Below are positions 46,373 through 59,274 of a DNA stretch of 64,000 nt, one piece after another. Origin of the DNA: Enterobacter sp. Cy-643 (GTDB lineage Bacteria; Pseudomonadota; Gammaproteobacteria; Enterobacterales; Enterobacteriaceae); assembly GCF_011752815.1 (NCBI RefSeq), contig NZ_VWWV01000001.1, positions 248,001-312,000 on the forward strand, in the 5' to 3' direction. The translations under genes were made by a program, and so were the position numbers. Every line of letters starts with the position of its first letter. Within the stretch, counting starts at the first letter, position 1. Below the pieces are notes generated by a model. The model saw nothing but the letters and a program-made list of their open reading frames with translations. It made no database searches and was not told the DNA's origin.

Positions 46373-47581
46373 CTTCACAACCGGGTTTTTATGCAGGTTC
46401 AATGCCTTCATAAAGGTATCATCAAGCTGTAAATGCTGTTTAACCAGCTCAGGCGGCGTGCTGGCCAACCACTGGTTGAGGGAAATATCCGCGTAATAGT
46501 CACTTTTAAACAGTTCAAGGAAGCGCAGGGTCGTGGTGCCGGTATTCTCAATATAGTGCCCCATCGCAAAGGGAACGTAGCCGACATCCCCGGCGCGGTA
46601 ATCAAAGGTTCTGGCCTGGCCCGAAGAGGCGAAAACGCCCATTCTGCCTTCCCCTTCAAGATAGTACTGCCATTCATCGTTATTTGGGTGCCAGTGAAGT
46701 TCTCTCAGCCCGCCGGGCTCTATTTCCACCAGTGCTGCCGCAATAGTTTTCGACACCGGGAAATTAGATGAATCCGTTATTCTGACGGTGCCCCCAGGAG
46801 CTTTGATGGGATCCTGCGCCAGCATATGGTGGGTGAAATTAATCTCTGATTTAGCCGCGCCATTAATACTGTCTGAGGCAAGGCTGCCGGGCACGGTACC
46901 CGCGAAAATATATTCATCGGCAGGTGAAGGCAGTTTAGAAAATGTGGAAACCGGCACCTGGAAGTTTTTCGCTAATATTTCTGGGGGAATATGTTTAAAC
47001 CAGTCAGATAACAGGAACGTACTGTCTTCATCAAATCCGCCGTCGTCGAAGGCCAAAAGAAATTCACAGCCGTCAGGCCCGATACCTTGAATAGAGTGAG
47101 GAATGCCCGGCGGGAAATACCATAAATCACCGACGCCGATATCATCCACAAACCAGCCGCCTTTTGCATCGAAGGCCGTTACCCGCGCATTGCCGTAGGT
47201 CATGTAGGCCCATTCACCCTCTTTGTGCCAGTGAAGTTCGCGGATGCCTCCGGCATTAAGGCGCATATCCACCCCGGCGATGGTGGTTGAAATCCCCAGC
47301 TCGCGTTTGGTCACCTGCCTTGTCCAGCCGCCGGTGCCTTTTCTGACATGGGCGTCGCTGAAGGAGTAACGCAGGTTTGGCAGCGTGCCGCTGTCGGTCG
47401 CAGGCGGGTTAACAATGTCAGGGTTTTCAGCTTCCCGGATGGGATCGTGGGGGCCGGGATCCCGCACGCTTGCCGGGTAGGATTTTACTTTGTCATCGTG
47501 GGCATGGGCCTGCCCGGCTGCTAATACGACGGTACCGCCTGCGGCAAAGGCCATGAAGCTTCTTCTGGATATATCTTTCAT
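46370..47581 (-). CDS. Exported bicupin oxalate decarboxylase
   Basis: This 403-residue protein has two cupin domains and a twin-arginine signal ([20 protein letters not shown], cleavage near AHA), so it should act in the periplasm. Both manganese sites are complete: His117, His119, Glu123 and His162 in the first cupin ([17 protein letters not shown]), and His296, His298, Glu303 and His342 in the second ([12 protein letters not shown]). The lid of the first cupin reads FDEDSTFL; its Glu185 corresponds to the catalytic lid Glu of Bacillus OxdC (SENST motif), favouring decarboxylation of oxalate to formate and CO2 over oxidation. No oxalate transporter is nearby. K-12 has yfeK-yfeS here, so it is an insertion. 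Confidence 0.9.
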   Translation of the reverse strand: MKDISRRSFMAFAAGGTVVLAAGQAHAHDDKVKSYPASVRDPGPHDPIREAENPDIVNPPATDSGTLPNLRYSFSDAHVRKGTGGWTRQVTKRELGISTTIAGVDMRLNAGGIRELHWHKEGEWAYMTYGNARVTAFDAKGGWFVDDIGVGDLWYFPPGIPHSIQGIGPDGCEFLLAFDDGGFDEDSTFLLSDWFKHIPPEILAKNFQVPVSTFSKLPSPADEYIFAGTVPGSLASDSINGAAKSEINFTHHMLAQDPIKAPGGTVRITDSSNFPVSKTIAAALVEIEPGGLRELHWHPNNDEWQYYLEGEGRMGVFASSGQARTFDYRAGDVGYVPFAMGHYIENTGTTTLRFLELFKSDYYADISLNQWLASTPPELVKQHLQLDDTFMKALNLHKNPVVK

Positions 47582-48027
47582 ATAATAGCTTCCTTATTTC
47601 ATGCAGAGTGAGGTTTATTCTCCGGAGGGAATTTTTGTTATAGGTGAACTTATGAAATTTCACCTTGTAAAATTGTAAGGCAGGCAGATCTCTATAATGT
47701 AAAAAGAGGTGGGTGAAGATACATTATCCAGAGATGATGAAGATGTCGTTGATGAAATGTTTACGTGAGTATTATTAATCGCCAGGTATCCAGCACTAAT
47801 CGGTAATAATGTTTTGTTCATCATTCAGGTGATATATCTTCAAAATATTACGAAGGAAATAAAATATTACTTTTGTCATTGATTCGATAAATATGAATGA
47901 TGGCAGAGGCATATCAGCTATTGCCGGAATAAAGAGGTTGTTCTTCTCGTGGTTGTGCCGCCCAGGTCTGGCTATAATGGCCGCTTCGCAATTCAGACCT
48001 TCGCTGTCTGGCGGGCAAGGGGAAAAT
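47582..48027. other. Divergent intergenic region, oxalate decarboxylase / pdxK
   Basis: This 446-bp stretch has no convincing gene. It is clearly AT-richer than its surroundings, most of all between about 47690 and 47890, which fits an acquired flank. It must contain both promoters. A short open frame extends pdxK upstream from 47893 but has no homology or ribosome binding site. Confidence 0.6.
47973..47978 (+). promoter_or_regulatory. Consensus -10 box for pdxK
   Basis: TATAAT at 47973-47978 lies 49 nt before the pdxK start. The -35 region (TGGTTG at 17 bp) is poor. Confidence 0.5.
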
Positions 48028-48879
48028 ATGAGTCAGGATAACGATATACAGTCTGTACTGTTTCACGATGCAGGCCGGGCGCTGCAGGCCGATATTGTGG
48101 CGGTGCAATCTCAGGTTGTTTATGGCAGCGTCGGGAACAGTATCGCGGTTCCGGCGATTCAGCAGCATGGCTGGCGGGTCATGGCGGTGCCAACGGTGTT
48201 ATTCAGCAACACGCCGCATTACGATACGTTTTATGGCGGGGTGATCCCGGCGGACTGGTTTAGCGGTTATCTGCGCGCGCTGGAAGAACGGGATGCGCTG
48301 CGTGAACTGAAGGCCGTGACAACGGGTTACATGGGCAGTGCTGAACAAATCCATCTGCTGGCGGAGTGGCTGCGCCAAAGACGCAACAGCCATCCTGAAC
48401 TGTTGATACTTGTCGACCCGGTAATGGGGGACACCGACAGCGGTGTTTACGTCAAGGCGGGTATTCCTGAAGCTTATCGCACGGCGCTGTTGCCCCATGC
48501 GCAGGGGATCACGCCGAATCTCTTTGAATTGCATATTCTGACCGGGATGCCCTGCGATACGCTTGAGCAGGCGGCGATCGCGGCCAGAAGCCTTCTTTCT
48601 GAAACGCTGCGCTGGGTGGTGATAACCAGCGCGCCGGGGAACAGTGCGGATACGATTTCCGTGGTGACCGTAACCGCGCATGACGTTGATGTGACCAGCC
48701 ATGCGCGTGTGGTAACCGACCTGAAAGGCACCGGGGATTTATTCTGCGCCGAGCTGGTAAGCCGAATGCTGGAAGGTAAAGCAGTGGCGGTTGCCGCAGG
48801 AGAAGCTGCGCACCGGGTGTTTGACGTGATGACCTGGACTCAGGGACAGCGCTCAGATGAGCTGATTCTACCTCGCTGA
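48028..48879 (+). CDS. pdxK: Pyridoxal/pyridoxine/hydroxymethylpyrimidine kinase PdxK
   Basis: PdxK phosphorylates pyridoxal, pyridoxine and pyridoxamine in the vitamin B6 salvage pathway. The 283-residue product equals K-12 in length. Ribokinase-family features are the N-terminal [27 protein letters not shown] and the catalytic anion hole [13 protein letters not shown]. The frame is open to 47893, but the ATG at 48028 has AAGGGGAA upstream and aligns with the known start. It converges on crr, as in K-12. Confidence 0.95.
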   Translation: MSQDNDIQSVLFHDAGRALQADIVAVQSQVVYGSVGNSIAVPAIQQHGWRVMAVPTVLFSNTPHYDTFYGGVIPADWFSGYLRALEERDALRELKAVTTGYMGSAEQIHLLAEWLRQRRNSHPELLILVDPVMGDTDSGVYVKAGIPEAYRTALLPHAQGITPNLFELHILTGMPCDTLEQAAIAARSLLSETLRWVVITSAPGNSADTISVVTVTAHDVDVTSHARVVTDLKGTGDLFCAELVSRMLEGKAVAVAAGEAAHRVFDVMTWTQGQRSDELILPR

Positions 48880-48891
48880 ATCGCAGCCAAT

Positions 48892-48919
48892 AAAAAAGGC
48901 ACCAGAGGTGCCTTTTTTT
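48892..48919. terminator. Bidirectional terminator between pdxK and crr
   Basis: AAAAAAGGCACC and GGTGCCTTTTTTT enclose AGA; the symmetric A and T tracts serve both convergent genes. Confidence 0.88.
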
Positions 48920-48930
48920 CTGCATGAATC

Positions 48931-49434
48931 TTACTTCTTGATGCGGATAACCGGGGTTTCGCCCACGGTCACGCTACCCGTCAGTTTGATCAGCTCTTTG
49001 ATTTCGTCCATGTTGGAGATAACAACCGGGGTCAGGGTAGACTTGGCTTTCTCTTCCAGCAGCGGCAGGTCGAACTCAATAACCACGTCGCCTTTCTTCA
49101 CGCGCTGGCCTTCTTCAGCGATGCGCTTGAAGCCTTCGCCTTTCAGCTCAACGGTGTCGATACCAAAGTGAACGAACAGCTCAATGCCGCTATCGGATTC
49201 GATAGAGAAGGCATGGTTGGTTTCAAAGATTTTACCGATGGTGCCGTCAACTGGAGCAACCATTTTGTTGCCAGTTGGTTTGATAGCAATTCCATCACCA
49301 ACGATTTTTTCGGCAAACACGACATCCGGCACGTCTTCAATGTTAACAATTTCGCCAGACAGTGGAGCAACGATCTCAATGGTTCCGGTGTCGCTATTGC
49401 CTTTGTCACCGAACAGTTTACTAAATAACCCCAT
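48931..49434 (-). CDS. crr: Glucose-specific phosphotransferase enzyme IIA component (Crr)
   Basis: EIIA-Glc accepts phosphate from HPr and passes it to glucose and trehalose permeases; unphosphorylated it blocks uptake of other sugars and phosphorylated it stimulates adenylate cyclase. The 167-residue product (K-12: 169) has the phosphoacceptor His in [13 protein letters not shown] (His89) and the assisting His in FETNHAFSI (His74). The N-terminus [10 protein letters not shown] is the membrane-associating amphipathic segment. It follows ptsI by 43 nt. Confidence 0.97.
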   Translation of the reverse strand: MGLFSKLFGDKGNSDTGTIEIVAPLSGEIVNIEDVPDVVFAEKIVGDGIAIKPTGNKMVAPVDGTIGKIFETNHAFSIESDSGIELFVHFGIDTVELKGEGFKRIAEEGQRVKKGDVVIEFDLPLLEEKAKSTLTPVVISNMDEIKELIKLTGSVTVGETPVIRIKK

Positions 49435-49477
49435 TAGCCTTCTCTCCTAAGCAGTAATTTGGGCAGCATCTCGTGAA

Positions 49478-51205
49478 TTAGCAGATTGTTTTTTCTTCAA
49501 TGAACTTGTTAACCAGCGTCATTAACTCGTCCGTTGTCGGTTGAGCAAGAGCCTGCTCTGCTAACACTTTCGCATCTTCGAAGTTCGTGTTACGAATAAT
49601 CTTCTTGATACGTGGGATAGAAATGGCGCTCATACTGAATTCGTCCAGGCCCATCCCAAGCAACAGAAGTGTAGCACGTTCGTCACCCGCAAGCTCACCA
49701 CACATACCGGTCCATTTACCTTCTGCATGAGAAGCATCAATAACTTGCTTAATCAGAGTCAGTACGGACGGTGACATCGGCTGGTAAAGATGTGAAATCA
49801 TATCATTACCGCGGTCAACTGCCAGGGTGTACTGAGTTAGATCGTTGGTGCCGATGCTGAAGAAGTCGACTTCTTTGGCCAAGTGACGAGCAATCGTCGC
49901 GGCCGCAGGGGTTTCGACCATCACGCCGATTTCGATAGATTCATCGAACGCTTTGCCTTCGTCACGCAGTTCCTGCTTGAAGATCTCAATCTCTTTTCTC
50001 AGTGCGCGCACTTCTTCAACAGAGATGATCATCGGGAACATAATGCGCAGCTTGCCAAAAGCAGAGGCGCGCAGGATGGCGCGAACCTGGTCACGCAGGA
50101 TCTCTTTGCGATCCATGGCGATACGAATAGCACGCCAGCCCAGGAACGGGTTCTCTTCTTTAGGGAAGTTCATGTACGGCAGCTCTTTGTCGCCGCCGAT
50201 GTCCATGGTACGGACGATAACCGCCTGAGAGCCACAGGCTTCAGCCACGGCTTTGTACGCGGCAAACTGCTCTTCTTCGGTTGGCAGTGAGTCGCGGTCC
50301 ATGAACAGGAATTCGGTACGATACAGACCAACACCTTCTGCGCCGTTACGCTCAGCACCGTCGATGTCACGCACGGTACCAATGTTGGCACACACTTCGA
50401 CCTGGTGGCCGTCGAGGGTGATAGCTGGCAGGTCTTTCAGCTTAGCCAGCTCTGCTTTCTCAGAGGCAACCTGCTGCTGAACGGCGCGCAGCTCTTCGAT
50501 CTGCTCGTTGGTTGGGTTAACGTAAACTTTGTTGTTAACCGCGTCGAGAATCAGATAGTCGTCGTTTTTCACGTCGGAGGTGACGCTACCGGTGCCCACA
50601 ATCGCTGGCAGCTCAAGGGAACGCGCCATGATGGAGGTGTGGGAGGTACGCCCACCGATGTCGGTGATGAAACCCAGCACCTTTTTCAGGTTCAGCTGTG
50701 CGGTTTCGGACGGGGTCAGATCTTTGGCAACCAGGATAACTTCATCCTTGATTGCGCTTAAATCGATAATGTTCAGGCCGAGAATGTTCTGCAGCAGGCG
50801 TTTACCGATGTCACGCACGTCAGCCGCACGTTCTTTCAGGTATTCGTCATCCAGCTCTTCCAGAGCCGTTGCCTGGCCTTCAATCACTTCGTAGGCCGCA
50901 GCGTCTGCGGTGACCAGCTTGTCTTTGATAAGGGCTATGATTTCCTGCTCGAGCTCTTCGTCTTCCAGCAACATAATGTGGCCTTCGAAGATAGCTTCCT
51001 TTTCTTCACCGAAGGTCTCGCCAGCTTTAATTTTGATCGCTTCTAACTGCTCGGATGCTTTGGCGCGCCCGCTGAGGAAACGTTCAACTTCCTGCTCAAC
51101 TTTGTCGGCAGAAATTTTCTTCCGGTCGATGACAATTTCATCTTCTTTCAGCAAAAGTGCCTTGCCGAAAGCGATACCCGGGGATGCTAAAATGCCTGAA
51201 ATCAT
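49478..51205 (-). CDS. ptsI: Phosphoenolpyruvate-protein phosphotransferase (Enzyme I)
   Basis: Enzyme I takes phosphate from phosphoenolpyruvate and transfers it to HPr. The 575-residue product equals K-12 in length. The active His lies in [20 protein letters not shown], the PEP-binding Arg in [15 protein letters not shown], and the catalytic Cys in [16 protein letters not shown]. It lies between ptsH (44-nt gap) and crr (43-nt gap) in the usual pts operon. Confidence 0.98.
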   Translation of the reverse strand: MISGILASPGIAFGKALLLKEDEIVIDRKKISADKVEQEVERFLSGRAKASEQLEAIKIKAGETFGEEKEAIFEGHIMLLEDEELEQEIIALIKDKLVTADAAAYEVIEGQATALEELDDEYLKERAADVRDIGKRLLQNILGLNIIDLSAIKDEVILVAKDLTPSETAQLNLKKVLGFITDIGGRTSHTSIMARSLELPAIVGTGSVTSDVKNDDYLILDAVNNKVYVNPTNEQIEELRAVQQQVASEKAELAKLKDLPAITLDGHQVEVCANIGTVRDIDGAERNGAEGVGLYRTEFLFMDRDSLPTEEEQFAAYKAVAEACGSQAVIVRTMDIGGDKELPYMNFPKEENPFLGWRAIRIAMDRKEILRDQVRAILRASAFGKLRIMFPMIISVEEVRALRKEIEIFKQELRDEGKAFDESIEIGVMVETPAAATIARHLAKEVDFFSIGTNDLTQYTLAVDRGNDMISHLYQPMSPSVLTLIKQVIDASHAEGKWTGMCGELAGDERATLLLLGMGLDEFSMSAISIPRIKKIIRNTNFEDAKVLAEQALAQPTTDELMTLVNKFIEEKTIC

Positions 51206-51249
51206 AACCCTACCTTACTTGTGACTGATATTTACGAAGAACCCAGAAC

Positions 51250-51507
51250 TTACTCGAGTTCAGCCATCAGTTTTACTAAATGCTCAACGGCTTTCTGCTC
51301 ATCTTCACCTTCGGCGGAGAGCGTCACTACGGTACCCTGAGTCAGGCCCAGAGTTTGCAGTTTGAACAGGCTCTTAGCGCTGGCGCTTTTGCCGTTGGAA
51401 GTCACAGTGATTTCGGAAGTGAAGCCTTTAGCTTCTTTAACAAACTGAGCAGCAGGGCGGGTATGCAGACCGTTCGGAGCGGTAATAGTTACTTCTTGCT
51501 GGAACAT
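51250..51507 (-). CDS. ptsH: Phosphocarrier protein HPr
   Basis: HPr carries phosphate from Enzyme I to the EIIA domains. The 85-residue product has the phosphoacceptor His15 in [15 protein letters not shown] and the regulatory Ser46 region [15 protein letters not shown], as in E. coli. GGGGAAA precedes the ATG. It is the first gene of ptsH-ptsI-crr. Confidence 0.98.
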   Translation of the reverse strand: MFQQEVTITAPNGLHTRPAAQFVKEAKGFTSEITVTSNGKSASAKSLFKLQTLGLTQGTVVTLSAEGEDEQKAVEHLVKLMAELE

Positions 51508-51826
51508 TGTATTTCCCCAACTTATAGGTTTAGTGTTGTGGAACTAAAGTCTAGCCTGGCGGCTACACTTTAGCCTGTATCGTTAGCGCTATCGTCAAAG
51601 GGACGAGGCACCGGATGCATGGGAACCGTGAAAAAAACGCCAACAGCGTTTCACAGATTCTTCATCATTATGCCGTGAAAAGCAGACAGGCACCAAATCG
51701 TTAAATCGATTCAGCAGGCGCATCTCACAGCCTGATTAATTTCGCGCATCAAAATAATTGCTGGTTAAATACCAGACCTGCGGGGGTAAGCGCAATGCCG
51801 ATGAGGGTGAAAGTTTGATGCAGGCC
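51508..51826 (-). promoter_or_regulatory. pts operon leader and promoter region
   Basis: This stretch holds no gene. The 90 bases next to ptsH are nearly the same as in E. coli on the minus strand (GCTAGACTTTAG, then CCACAACACTAAACC, TATAAGTTGGGG), which supports conserved pts promoters and leader. Further upstream it differs. I do not find a clean CRP site, although several are known in E. coli. Confidence 0.6.
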
Positions 51827-51828
51827 AC

Positions 51829-51856
51829 AAAAAAGCACCCTCACGGGTGCTTTTTT
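51829..51856 (-). terminator. Intrinsic terminator of cysK
   Basis: AAAAAAGCACCC and GGGTGCTTTTTT enclose a 4-nt loop, 22 nt after the cysK stop. The T run is on the minus-strand side as required. Confidence 0.85.
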
Positions 51857-51878
51857 AAGCATATATCAAATACTGGCA

Positions 51879-52850
51879 TTACTGTTGCAGCTCTTTCTCA
51901 GTGAACAGATCGGCAAACAAAGCAGTACTCAAATAGCGCTCCCCGGAGGACGGAAGGATAACCACAATATTCTTATTGGTAAAGGCTTCGTCTTCCTGAA
52001 GTTTCAGCGCCGCGGCAACGGCTGCACCAGATGAGATACCGGCCAGAATGCCTTCCTCGTCCATCAGGCGGCGAGCGGTGGAAATGGCATCGTCATTGCT
52101 GATGGTAACGACTTTGTCGATTAGCTTAAGGTCGAGGTTACCAGGAATGAAGCCGGCACCAATCCCCTGAATTTTATGCGGACCAGGCTTCAGCTCTTCA
52201 CCCGCCAGCGCTTGAGTAATCACCGGAGAATCCGTTGGCTCTACCGCCACGCTAATCAGTGAGGTTTTGCCTTTGGTATTTTTGATGTAGCGGCTCACGC
52301 CGGTCAGCGTACCGCCGGTACCGACGCCGGCGATAAACACATCTACTTCACCGTCGGTATCTTCCCAGATCTCCGGGCCGGTGGTTTTTTCGTGAATTTC
52401 CGGGTTTGCCGGGTTGCTGAATTGCTGAAGCAGCAGATATTTAGCCGGATCGCTGGCGACGATTTCTTCGGCTTTCTGGATGGCGCCTTTCATGCCTTTT
52501 GCGCCTTCGGTCAGCACTAGATTTGCACCCAGGGCTTTTAACAGCTTCCTGCGTTCGATGCTCATGGTTTCGGGCATGGTCAGCGTTAGCTTATAGCCGC
52601 GCGCTGCCGCGACGTAGGCCAGAGCGATACCGGTGTTGCCACTGGTAGGTTCGACTAACTCCACGCCAGGCTTCAGCACGCCGCGTTTTTCGGCATCCCA
52701 AATCATGTTGGCACCAATACGGCATTTGACGCTGAAGCTTGGGTTACGGGACTCCACCTTAGCCAGAATGCGTCCGTTGCCGATACGGTTCAGGCGAACC
52801 AGCGGCGTGTGGCCGATTGTCAGGGAGTTGTCTTCATAAATTTTGCTCAT
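51879..52850 (-). CDS. cysK: Cysteine synthase A, CysK
   Basis: CysK makes cysteine from O-acetylserine and sulfide. The 323-residue product equals K-12 in length, with Schiff-base Lys42 in [14 protein letters not shown], the substrate loop [14 protein letters not shown] and PLP phosphate loop [10 protein letters not shown]. It lies 160 bp downstream of cysZ on the same strand, with its own promoter probably in that gap; CysB control is known for the family. Confidence 0.97.
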   Translation of the reverse strand: MSKIYEDNSLTIGHTPLVRLNRIGNGRILAKVESRNPSFSVKCRIGANMIWDAEKRGVLKPGVELVEPTSGNTGIALAYVAAARGYKLTLTMPETMSIERRKLLKALGANLVLTEGAKGMKGAIQKAEEIVASDPAKYLLLQQFSNPANPEIHEKTTGPEIWEDTDGEVDVFIAGVGTGGTLTGVSRYIKNTKGKTSLISVAVEPTDSPVITQALAGEELKPGPHKIQGIGAGFIPGNLDLKLIDKVVTISNDDAISTARRLMDEEGILAGISSGAAVAAALKLQEDEAFTNKNIVVILPSSGERYLSTALFADLFTEKELQQ

Positions 52851-53010
52851 GGCTCGTCCTTAACTGTCTGAATTTTGGGATACCGGTCCAGCATACCCGC
52901 TCAGGAAATATGCGGAAGTAAGGAAATAGCATATCTATATGTGGAAGGGAAATAAGCCAATACAACATGGAATAAGCAATGGCATAAGCCGCTTCCCCTT
53001 CCTGAAGACA

Positions 53011-53772
53011 TTATTTCCACATTGCGTGTTTTGCCCGGTAGCAGTCCACCCACATGGCCGTCGCGCCGCAGACGGCAACCGGCATGATAAACAGGTTCAG
53101 AACCGGGATCAGCGTGAACAGGCTCACCAGCGCGCCAAACTGCATGTTGACGACCTTTTTCTCGCGAAGCGCCACTCGCATCTGTTTAAACGGCACTTTA
53201 TGGTTATCAAAAGGGTAGTCGCAGTATTGAATAGCCAGCATCCAGGCGCTGAACAGGAACCACAAGACCGGGGCGACGGTTTGGCCGATACCCGGAATAA
53301 AGTAGAGTAGAAGCAGGACTAGCGCGCGCGGCAGATACCAGGCCAATTTTTGCCACTCGCGCTTCATGATGCGCGGCAGATCTTTCATTATATCGAGCAC
53401 GCCCGTATCAGGCGGGGTTGCACCCGTGAGGCGAGCTTCAAGCTGCTCTGCCAGCAGACCGCTAAACGGCGCGGCAATCAGGTTTGCGATTGTCGAAAAG
53501 AAGTAACCAAACACTAATAACACTGAGAGCGTCACCAGCGGCCAGAGCACGTAACTCAGCCATTGCAGCCAGTCCGGTACGTGGCTCATCATTGACGGGA
53601 TCCAGACATCAAGACGCGTGAAAAGCCACCAAAAAGCGCCGCCAAGTAAGATGATATTGACCAACAGCGGCAGCAGAACGAAACGCTTGATGCCGGGTTC
53701 GCGGACCAGTTTCCAGCCCTGGGAAAAATAATACACGCCACTACGCGGCGGGGTTCCGGAAGATGAAACCAT
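53011..53772 (-). CDS. cysZ: Sulfate permease CysZ
   Basis: CysZ is a high-affinity proton-coupled sulfate transporter of the inner membrane. The 253-residue product equals K-12 and has several hydrophobic helices ([45 protein letters not shown]-like hemi-penetrating region around [15 protein letters not shown]). It precedes cysK and diverges from zipA; the 232-bp divergent gap must contain both promoters. Confidence 0.95.
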   Translation of the reverse strand: MVSSSGTPPRSGVYYFSQGWKLVREPGIKRFVLLPLLVNIILLGGAFWWLFTRLDVWIPSMMSHVPDWLQWLSYVLWPLVTLSVLLVFGYFFSTIANLIAAPFSGLLAEQLEARLTGATPPDTGVLDIMKDLPRIMKREWQKLAWYLPRALVLLLLYFIPGIGQTVAPVLWFLFSAWMLAIQYCDYPFDNHKVPFKQMRVALREKKVVNMQFGALVSLFTLIPVLNLFIMPVAVCGATAMWVDCYRAKHAMWK

Positions 53773-54004
53773 AATCTGAGCAGACTCCTTATCAGGTCAA
53801 TGCAGTTAGCTACCTGGCTATCATAACTGACTGCATTCAGAAAAACTCGCCAGGAATTGTTCGAAAAATCATCAAAAAGGTGCACTTAAGCTATCTTTAT
53901 GATGAGAAAATCGTGCTCGCACTTGCACTTGAGCAGATGGGCAAATACTCTTAGTGAGTAAATGTTTGCCGCGGTGGCAAGGTGTTAGAACAACAGAGAA
54001 TATA

Positions 54005-54961
54005 ATGATGCAGGATTTGCGTCTGATATTAATCATTGTTGGCGCAATCGCCATAATAGCCTTACTGGTACACGGTCTGTGGACCAGTCGTAAGGAACGC
54101 TCTTCCGTGTTCCGCGATCGCCCTTTGAAACGTATGAAGTCGAAGCGTGACGAATACGAAGAAGAGGATGATGAGGAAGAAGAAGGCGTCGGTGAAGTGC
54201 GCGTGCGTCGTACTGCGCCCGTGCCGGAATCTGCCTCTCGTGAAGCGAATGCGCCACGTCAGCCTCAGGCACCTCAGCACAATTATGAGCCGCCGTATGC
54301 GTCAGCAGAACCTCGTCCTGCTCCGCAGCCGCGCCAGCCTGAGCCGGTTACCCCGCGCCACGCTGAGCCCGCGCCTCAGCAGGTTGAACCTGTGCGTCCC
54401 GTTGCGTCTCCTGCGCCAGCCCCGGCGGCAGTGCCTGAGCCACAGCCGGCTGCTCCTGCTCAGCCTGCGCCACAGTTCACCGCAGAACCGGTACCAGAGC
54501 CTGTTGCTGCTGAACCAGCGCCGCAGCATGCACCGGTGAAAAAAGAGACGGTGATCGTGATGAACGTCGCTGCCCACGCTGGCACGATGTTGAACGGTGA
54601 GCTGCTGTTGAACAGCATTCAGCAGGCCGGTTTCAAGTTTGGTGAAATGAATATTTTCCACCGCCATCTCAGCCCCGATGGCAGCGGCCCGGTACTGTTT
54701 AGCCTTGCGAACATGGTTAAACCTGGGTCTTTTGACCCTGAGAATATGGCCGATTTCGCCACGCCAGGCGTGACTATCTTTATGCAGGTGCCGTCCTACG
54801 GCAATGCAGCGCAAAACTTCAAGTTGATGCTGCAGTCCGCGCAGCACATCGCCGATGAAGTCGGCGGCGTGGTGCTCGACGATCAGCGTCGCATGATGAC
54901 TCCGCAAAAGCTGCGCGAGTACCAGGACAGGATCCGCGAGGTTGTTGAAGCCAACGCCTGA
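54005..54961 (+). CDS. zipA: Cell division protein ZipA
   Basis: ZipA tethers FtsZ filaments to the inner membrane and is essential for septum formation in E. coli. The 318-residue product has an N-terminal transmembrane helix ([20 protein letters not shown]), a charged segment ([20 protein letters not shown]), a long Pro/Gln/Ala-rich linker (about 75-185) and the C-terminal FtsZ-binding domain ([13 protein letters not shown] onward, [17 protein letters not shown]). The frame opens upstream with GTG at 53954, but the ATG at 54005 gives the family start [13 protein letters not shown]. Confidence 0.95.
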   Translation: MMQDLRLILIIVGAIAIIALLVHGLWTSRKERSSVFRDRPLKRMKSKRDEYEEEDDEEEEGVGEVRVRRTAPVPESASREANAPRQPQAPQHNYEPPYASAEPRPAPQPRQPEPVTPRHAEPAPQQVEPVRPVASPAPAPAAVPEPQPAAPAQPAPQFTAEPVPEPVAAEPAPQHAPVKKETVIVMNVAAHAGTMLNGELLLNSIQQAGFKFGEMNIFHRHLSPDGSGPVLFSLANMVKPGSFDPENMADFATPGVTIFMQVPSYGNAAQNFKLMLQSAQHIADEVGGVVLDDQRRMMTPQKLREYQDRIREVVEANA

Positions 54962-54984
54962 ATCATGGCCTGAATCTTTCCCCT

Positions 54985-55010
54985 AAACCCCCGCCTGTCG
55001 GGGGTTTTTT
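54985..55010 (+). terminator. Intrinsic terminator of zipA
   Basis: AAACCCCC and GGGGGTTTTTT around a 7-nt loop, between zipA and ligA. Confidence 0.85.
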
Positions 55011-55018
55011 ATCATTGA

Positions 55019-57046
<2,028 letters not shown>

Positions 57047-57262
57047 ATGGACAAAGAACAGCTCATTGAGATAGCCAACACGGCCATGCCGTTTGGTAAA
57101 TACAAAGGCCGGATGCTGATTGATTTACCGGAGGAGTATTTGCTGTGGTTTTCCCGCAAAGGAGAGTTTCCCGCGGGCCATCTCGGTGAGCTGATGGCCC
57201 TGACGCTGCTGATTAAAGTGGAAGGGCTGGACAATCTGGTCAGGCCCCTCAAGCGACACTAG
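57047..57262 (+). CDS. ypeB: DUF3820 small protein YpeB
   Basis: This 71-residue protein of unknown function is highly conserved, with TAMPFGKYKGRMLIDLPEEY and LWFSRKGEFPAGHLGELM. The family is related to a putative nucleotide- or nucleic-acid-associated fold. Its ATG follows the ligA stop without a gap, so translation is coupled. Its end overlaps the convergent yfeH end by 4 nt. Confidence 0.9.
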   Translation: MDKEQLIEIANTAMPFGKYKGRMLIDLPEEYLLWFSRKGEFPAGHLGELMALTLLIKVEGLDNLVRPLKRH

Positions 57263-58260
57263 GTTCTGATGGATGCGGTCTGCTTTTCACCGGCTGCAGC
57301 CGCTTTTCTTTGGTAACGTCGGGCCATACCGGCGCACACCATCAGCTGGATCTGGTGGAAGATCATCAGCGGCAGCACCATCATTCCTACGGCAGCCACA
57401 GGAAACAGAATATTGGCCATGGGGATCCCGTTGGCCAGGCTCTTTTTCGAGCCGCAGAAAACAATCGTAATTTCATCCGCCTTGCTAAAGCCAAAGCGCC
57501 GCGCCACAAAGATATTTACCGCTATTACAATAGCCAGCAGCACGAGGCTGGACACCACGATAAACAGTAACGAACCAGCCCCGACTTTGTGCCAGATGCC
57601 GTGCGTGACGGCTTCGCTAAAGGCGGAATAGACCACCAGAAGAATCGAGGTCTGGTCAGTTTTGCCGATCCATTTCTTGTTTTTTGCCACCCAGGCGCCA
57701 ATCCAGGGCCGCATCAGATGCCCGGCCACGAACGGCACCAGAAGTTGCAGCATAATGCTGCCCACCTGATGCAGGCTGCCGCTTGCACCCTGAACATGCA
57801 TAACCAGGCCAACCAGTAACGGCGAAAGAAAAATGCCCAGCAGGCTTGATGCAGAGGCTGAACAAATGGCCGCCGCGACGTTGCCCCCGGCAATAGAAGT
57901 AAAGGCGATGGCCGATTGCACCGTGGCGGGCAAAATGCACAGATAAAGGAACCCGCTGTAAAGCTCAGGGCTGACATTGACTGGTTTCCACCAGCTAAAC
58001 AGGACGCCAAGTATCGGGAACAGGACGAACGTGCTGCACATTACCCACAGATGTAGCCGCCAGTGGCTACCGCCGGAGATCACCGCCTCGCGAGACAGTT
58101 TTGCCCCATGCATAAAGAACAACAGAGCAATGGCAGCGGTAGTCAGGCCCTCGAAGAAACCGACAAAACTGCCTTGTGCCGGAAAGAAAGAGGCCAGCAG
58201 GACGGTACACACCAGCGTTAACGTAAAAGGGTCGACAATGCGGAGCAATTTCATAGCCAT
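57259..58260 (-). CDS. yfeH: Bile acid:sodium symporter-family transporter YfeH
   Basis: This 333-residue membrane protein (K-12: 332) has about nine to ten hydrophobic helices typical of the BASS/SBF-like family (for example ALLFFMHGAKLSREAV, ICSASASSLLGIFLSPLLVGL, IVFCGSKKSLANGIPMANI). The substrate is unknown. It diverges from the LysR gene yfeR across an 84-bp region, the usual arrangement for a LysR regulator and its target, so YfeR may control it. Confidence 0.9.
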   Translation of the reverse strand: MAMKLLRIVDPFTLTLVCTVLLASFFPAQGSFVGFFEGLTTAAIALLFFMHGAKLSREAVISGGSHWRLHLWVMCSTFVLFPILGVLFSWWKPVNVSPELYSGFLYLCILPATVQSAIAFTSIAGGNVAAAICSASASSLLGIFLSPLLVGLVMHVQGASGSLHQVGSIMLQLLVPFVAGHLMRPWIGAWVAKNKKWIGKTDQTSILLVVYSAFSEAVTHGIWHKVGAGSLLFIVVSSLVLLAIVIAVNIFVARRFGFSKADEITIVFCGSKKSLANGIPMANILFPVAAVGMMVLPLMIFHQIQLMVCAGMARRYQRKAAAAGEKQTASIRT

Positions 58261-58344
58261 TCCTCAAAGGTGAAGAGCGCTATTGTGTTTCTGCTGATTT
58301 CAGAAATAAAATTGATTTATTAAATGCATTGATGAAGAAAATAG

Positions 58345-59274
58345 ATGAATTATTCCCTGCGTCAGCTTCGCGTGTTCGTTGCCGTGGCCCATGCCGGCAG
58401 TTTCAGTCGGGCAGGGGAGAGTATTGGGCTTAGCCAGTCAGCCGTAAGCCACAGTCTGAAGGAGCTGGAAGCCGAGCTGGGCGTGAAGGTGCTTGACCGT
58501 ACTACCAGGGAAGTGGTGCTTACGCCTGCGGGAGAGTTGCTGGCTCCTCGCCTTGAGCGGCTGCTGGAAGAGCTGACCACAACGCTGCTGGATGCACGTG
58601 TGGTTGGGCATCAGCTTAGCGGCACGGTTCGCGTGGCCGCCAGCCAGACGCTATCCGCGCACCTGATGCCGCAATCTATCGCTGCCAGCGCGGAGGCGTA
58701 TCCGAATATTCGATTTATGCTGCATGATGCTTCACAGCAATGGGTTTTGCAGAGTATCCGCCAGGGCGAAGTTGATTTTGGCGTAGTTATCGATCCGGTA
58801 CAGGCCAGCGATCTGGAGTGCGAAACGGTGTTGTCTGAGCCTTTTCTGCTGTTGTGCCGCAGCGATCATCCATTTGCTGAGAGGGAGCAGATTGACTGGC
58901 AGGCGCTGCAGGGGCAAAAGCTGGTGCTGCAGGACTATGCCTCAGGCAGCCGCCCATTGATTGATGAGGCTTTTATCCGGCAGGGAATCGAAGTGAATGT
59001 TGTCCAGCAGATTGGGCACCCCGCAACGCTGTACCCGATGGTTGAAGCCGGGATTGGTTTAAGCGTGTTGCCCGCATTGGCACTGCCTTTGCCAGAAGGG
59101 AGACCGCTGGTGGTTAAGCGGTTAACGCCGGTAATAAACCGACAACTGATGCTGGTCAGGCGAAAAAATAGATCGCTTTCTCGTGCGGCGGAAGCTATCT
59201 GGCAGGAGGTGCGGGAGCAGGCCAGGCTGTTAACCCTGGCCCGTGTTGGCGACCCGTTATTTATGGACGACTAG
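58345..59274 (+). CDS. yfeR: LysR-family transcriptional regulator YfeR
   Basis: This 309-residue regulator has an N-terminal LysR helix-turn-helix ([40 protein letters not shown]) and a periplasmic-binding-type effector domain. Its E. coli and Salmonella orthologues are linked to growth at low osmolarity and to yfeH. It diverges from yfeH. Its last stop codon shares the palindrome CTAG with the stop of the convergent flxA-like gene. Confidence 0.92.
   Translation: MNYSLRQLRVFVAVAHAGSFSRAGESIGLSQSAVSHSLKELEAELGVKVLDRTTREVVLTPAGELLAPRLERLLEELTTTLLDARVVGHQLSGTVRVAASQTLSAHLMPQSIAASAEAYPNIRFMLHDASQQWVLQSIRQGEVDFGVVIDPVQASDLECETVLSEPFLLLCRSDHPFAEREQIDWQALQGQKLVLQDYASGSRPLIDEAFIRQGIEVNVVQQIGHPATLYPMVEAGIGLSVLPALALPLPEGRPLVVKRLTPVINRQLMLVRRKNRSLSRAAEAIWQEVREQARLLTLARVGDPLFMDD

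Noticed and set aside
47893-48027. An N-terminal extension of PdxK of 45 codons
   Set aside because: It crosses the likely promoter (TATAAT at 47973) and has no similarity to PdxK; the ATG at 48028 has a proper ribosome binding site.
51600-51660. A CRP-like site upstream of ptsH (complement TGTGAAACGCTGTTGG)
   Set aside because: Only one half of TGTGA-N6-TCACA is present; the other half does not match, so I do not annotate it.
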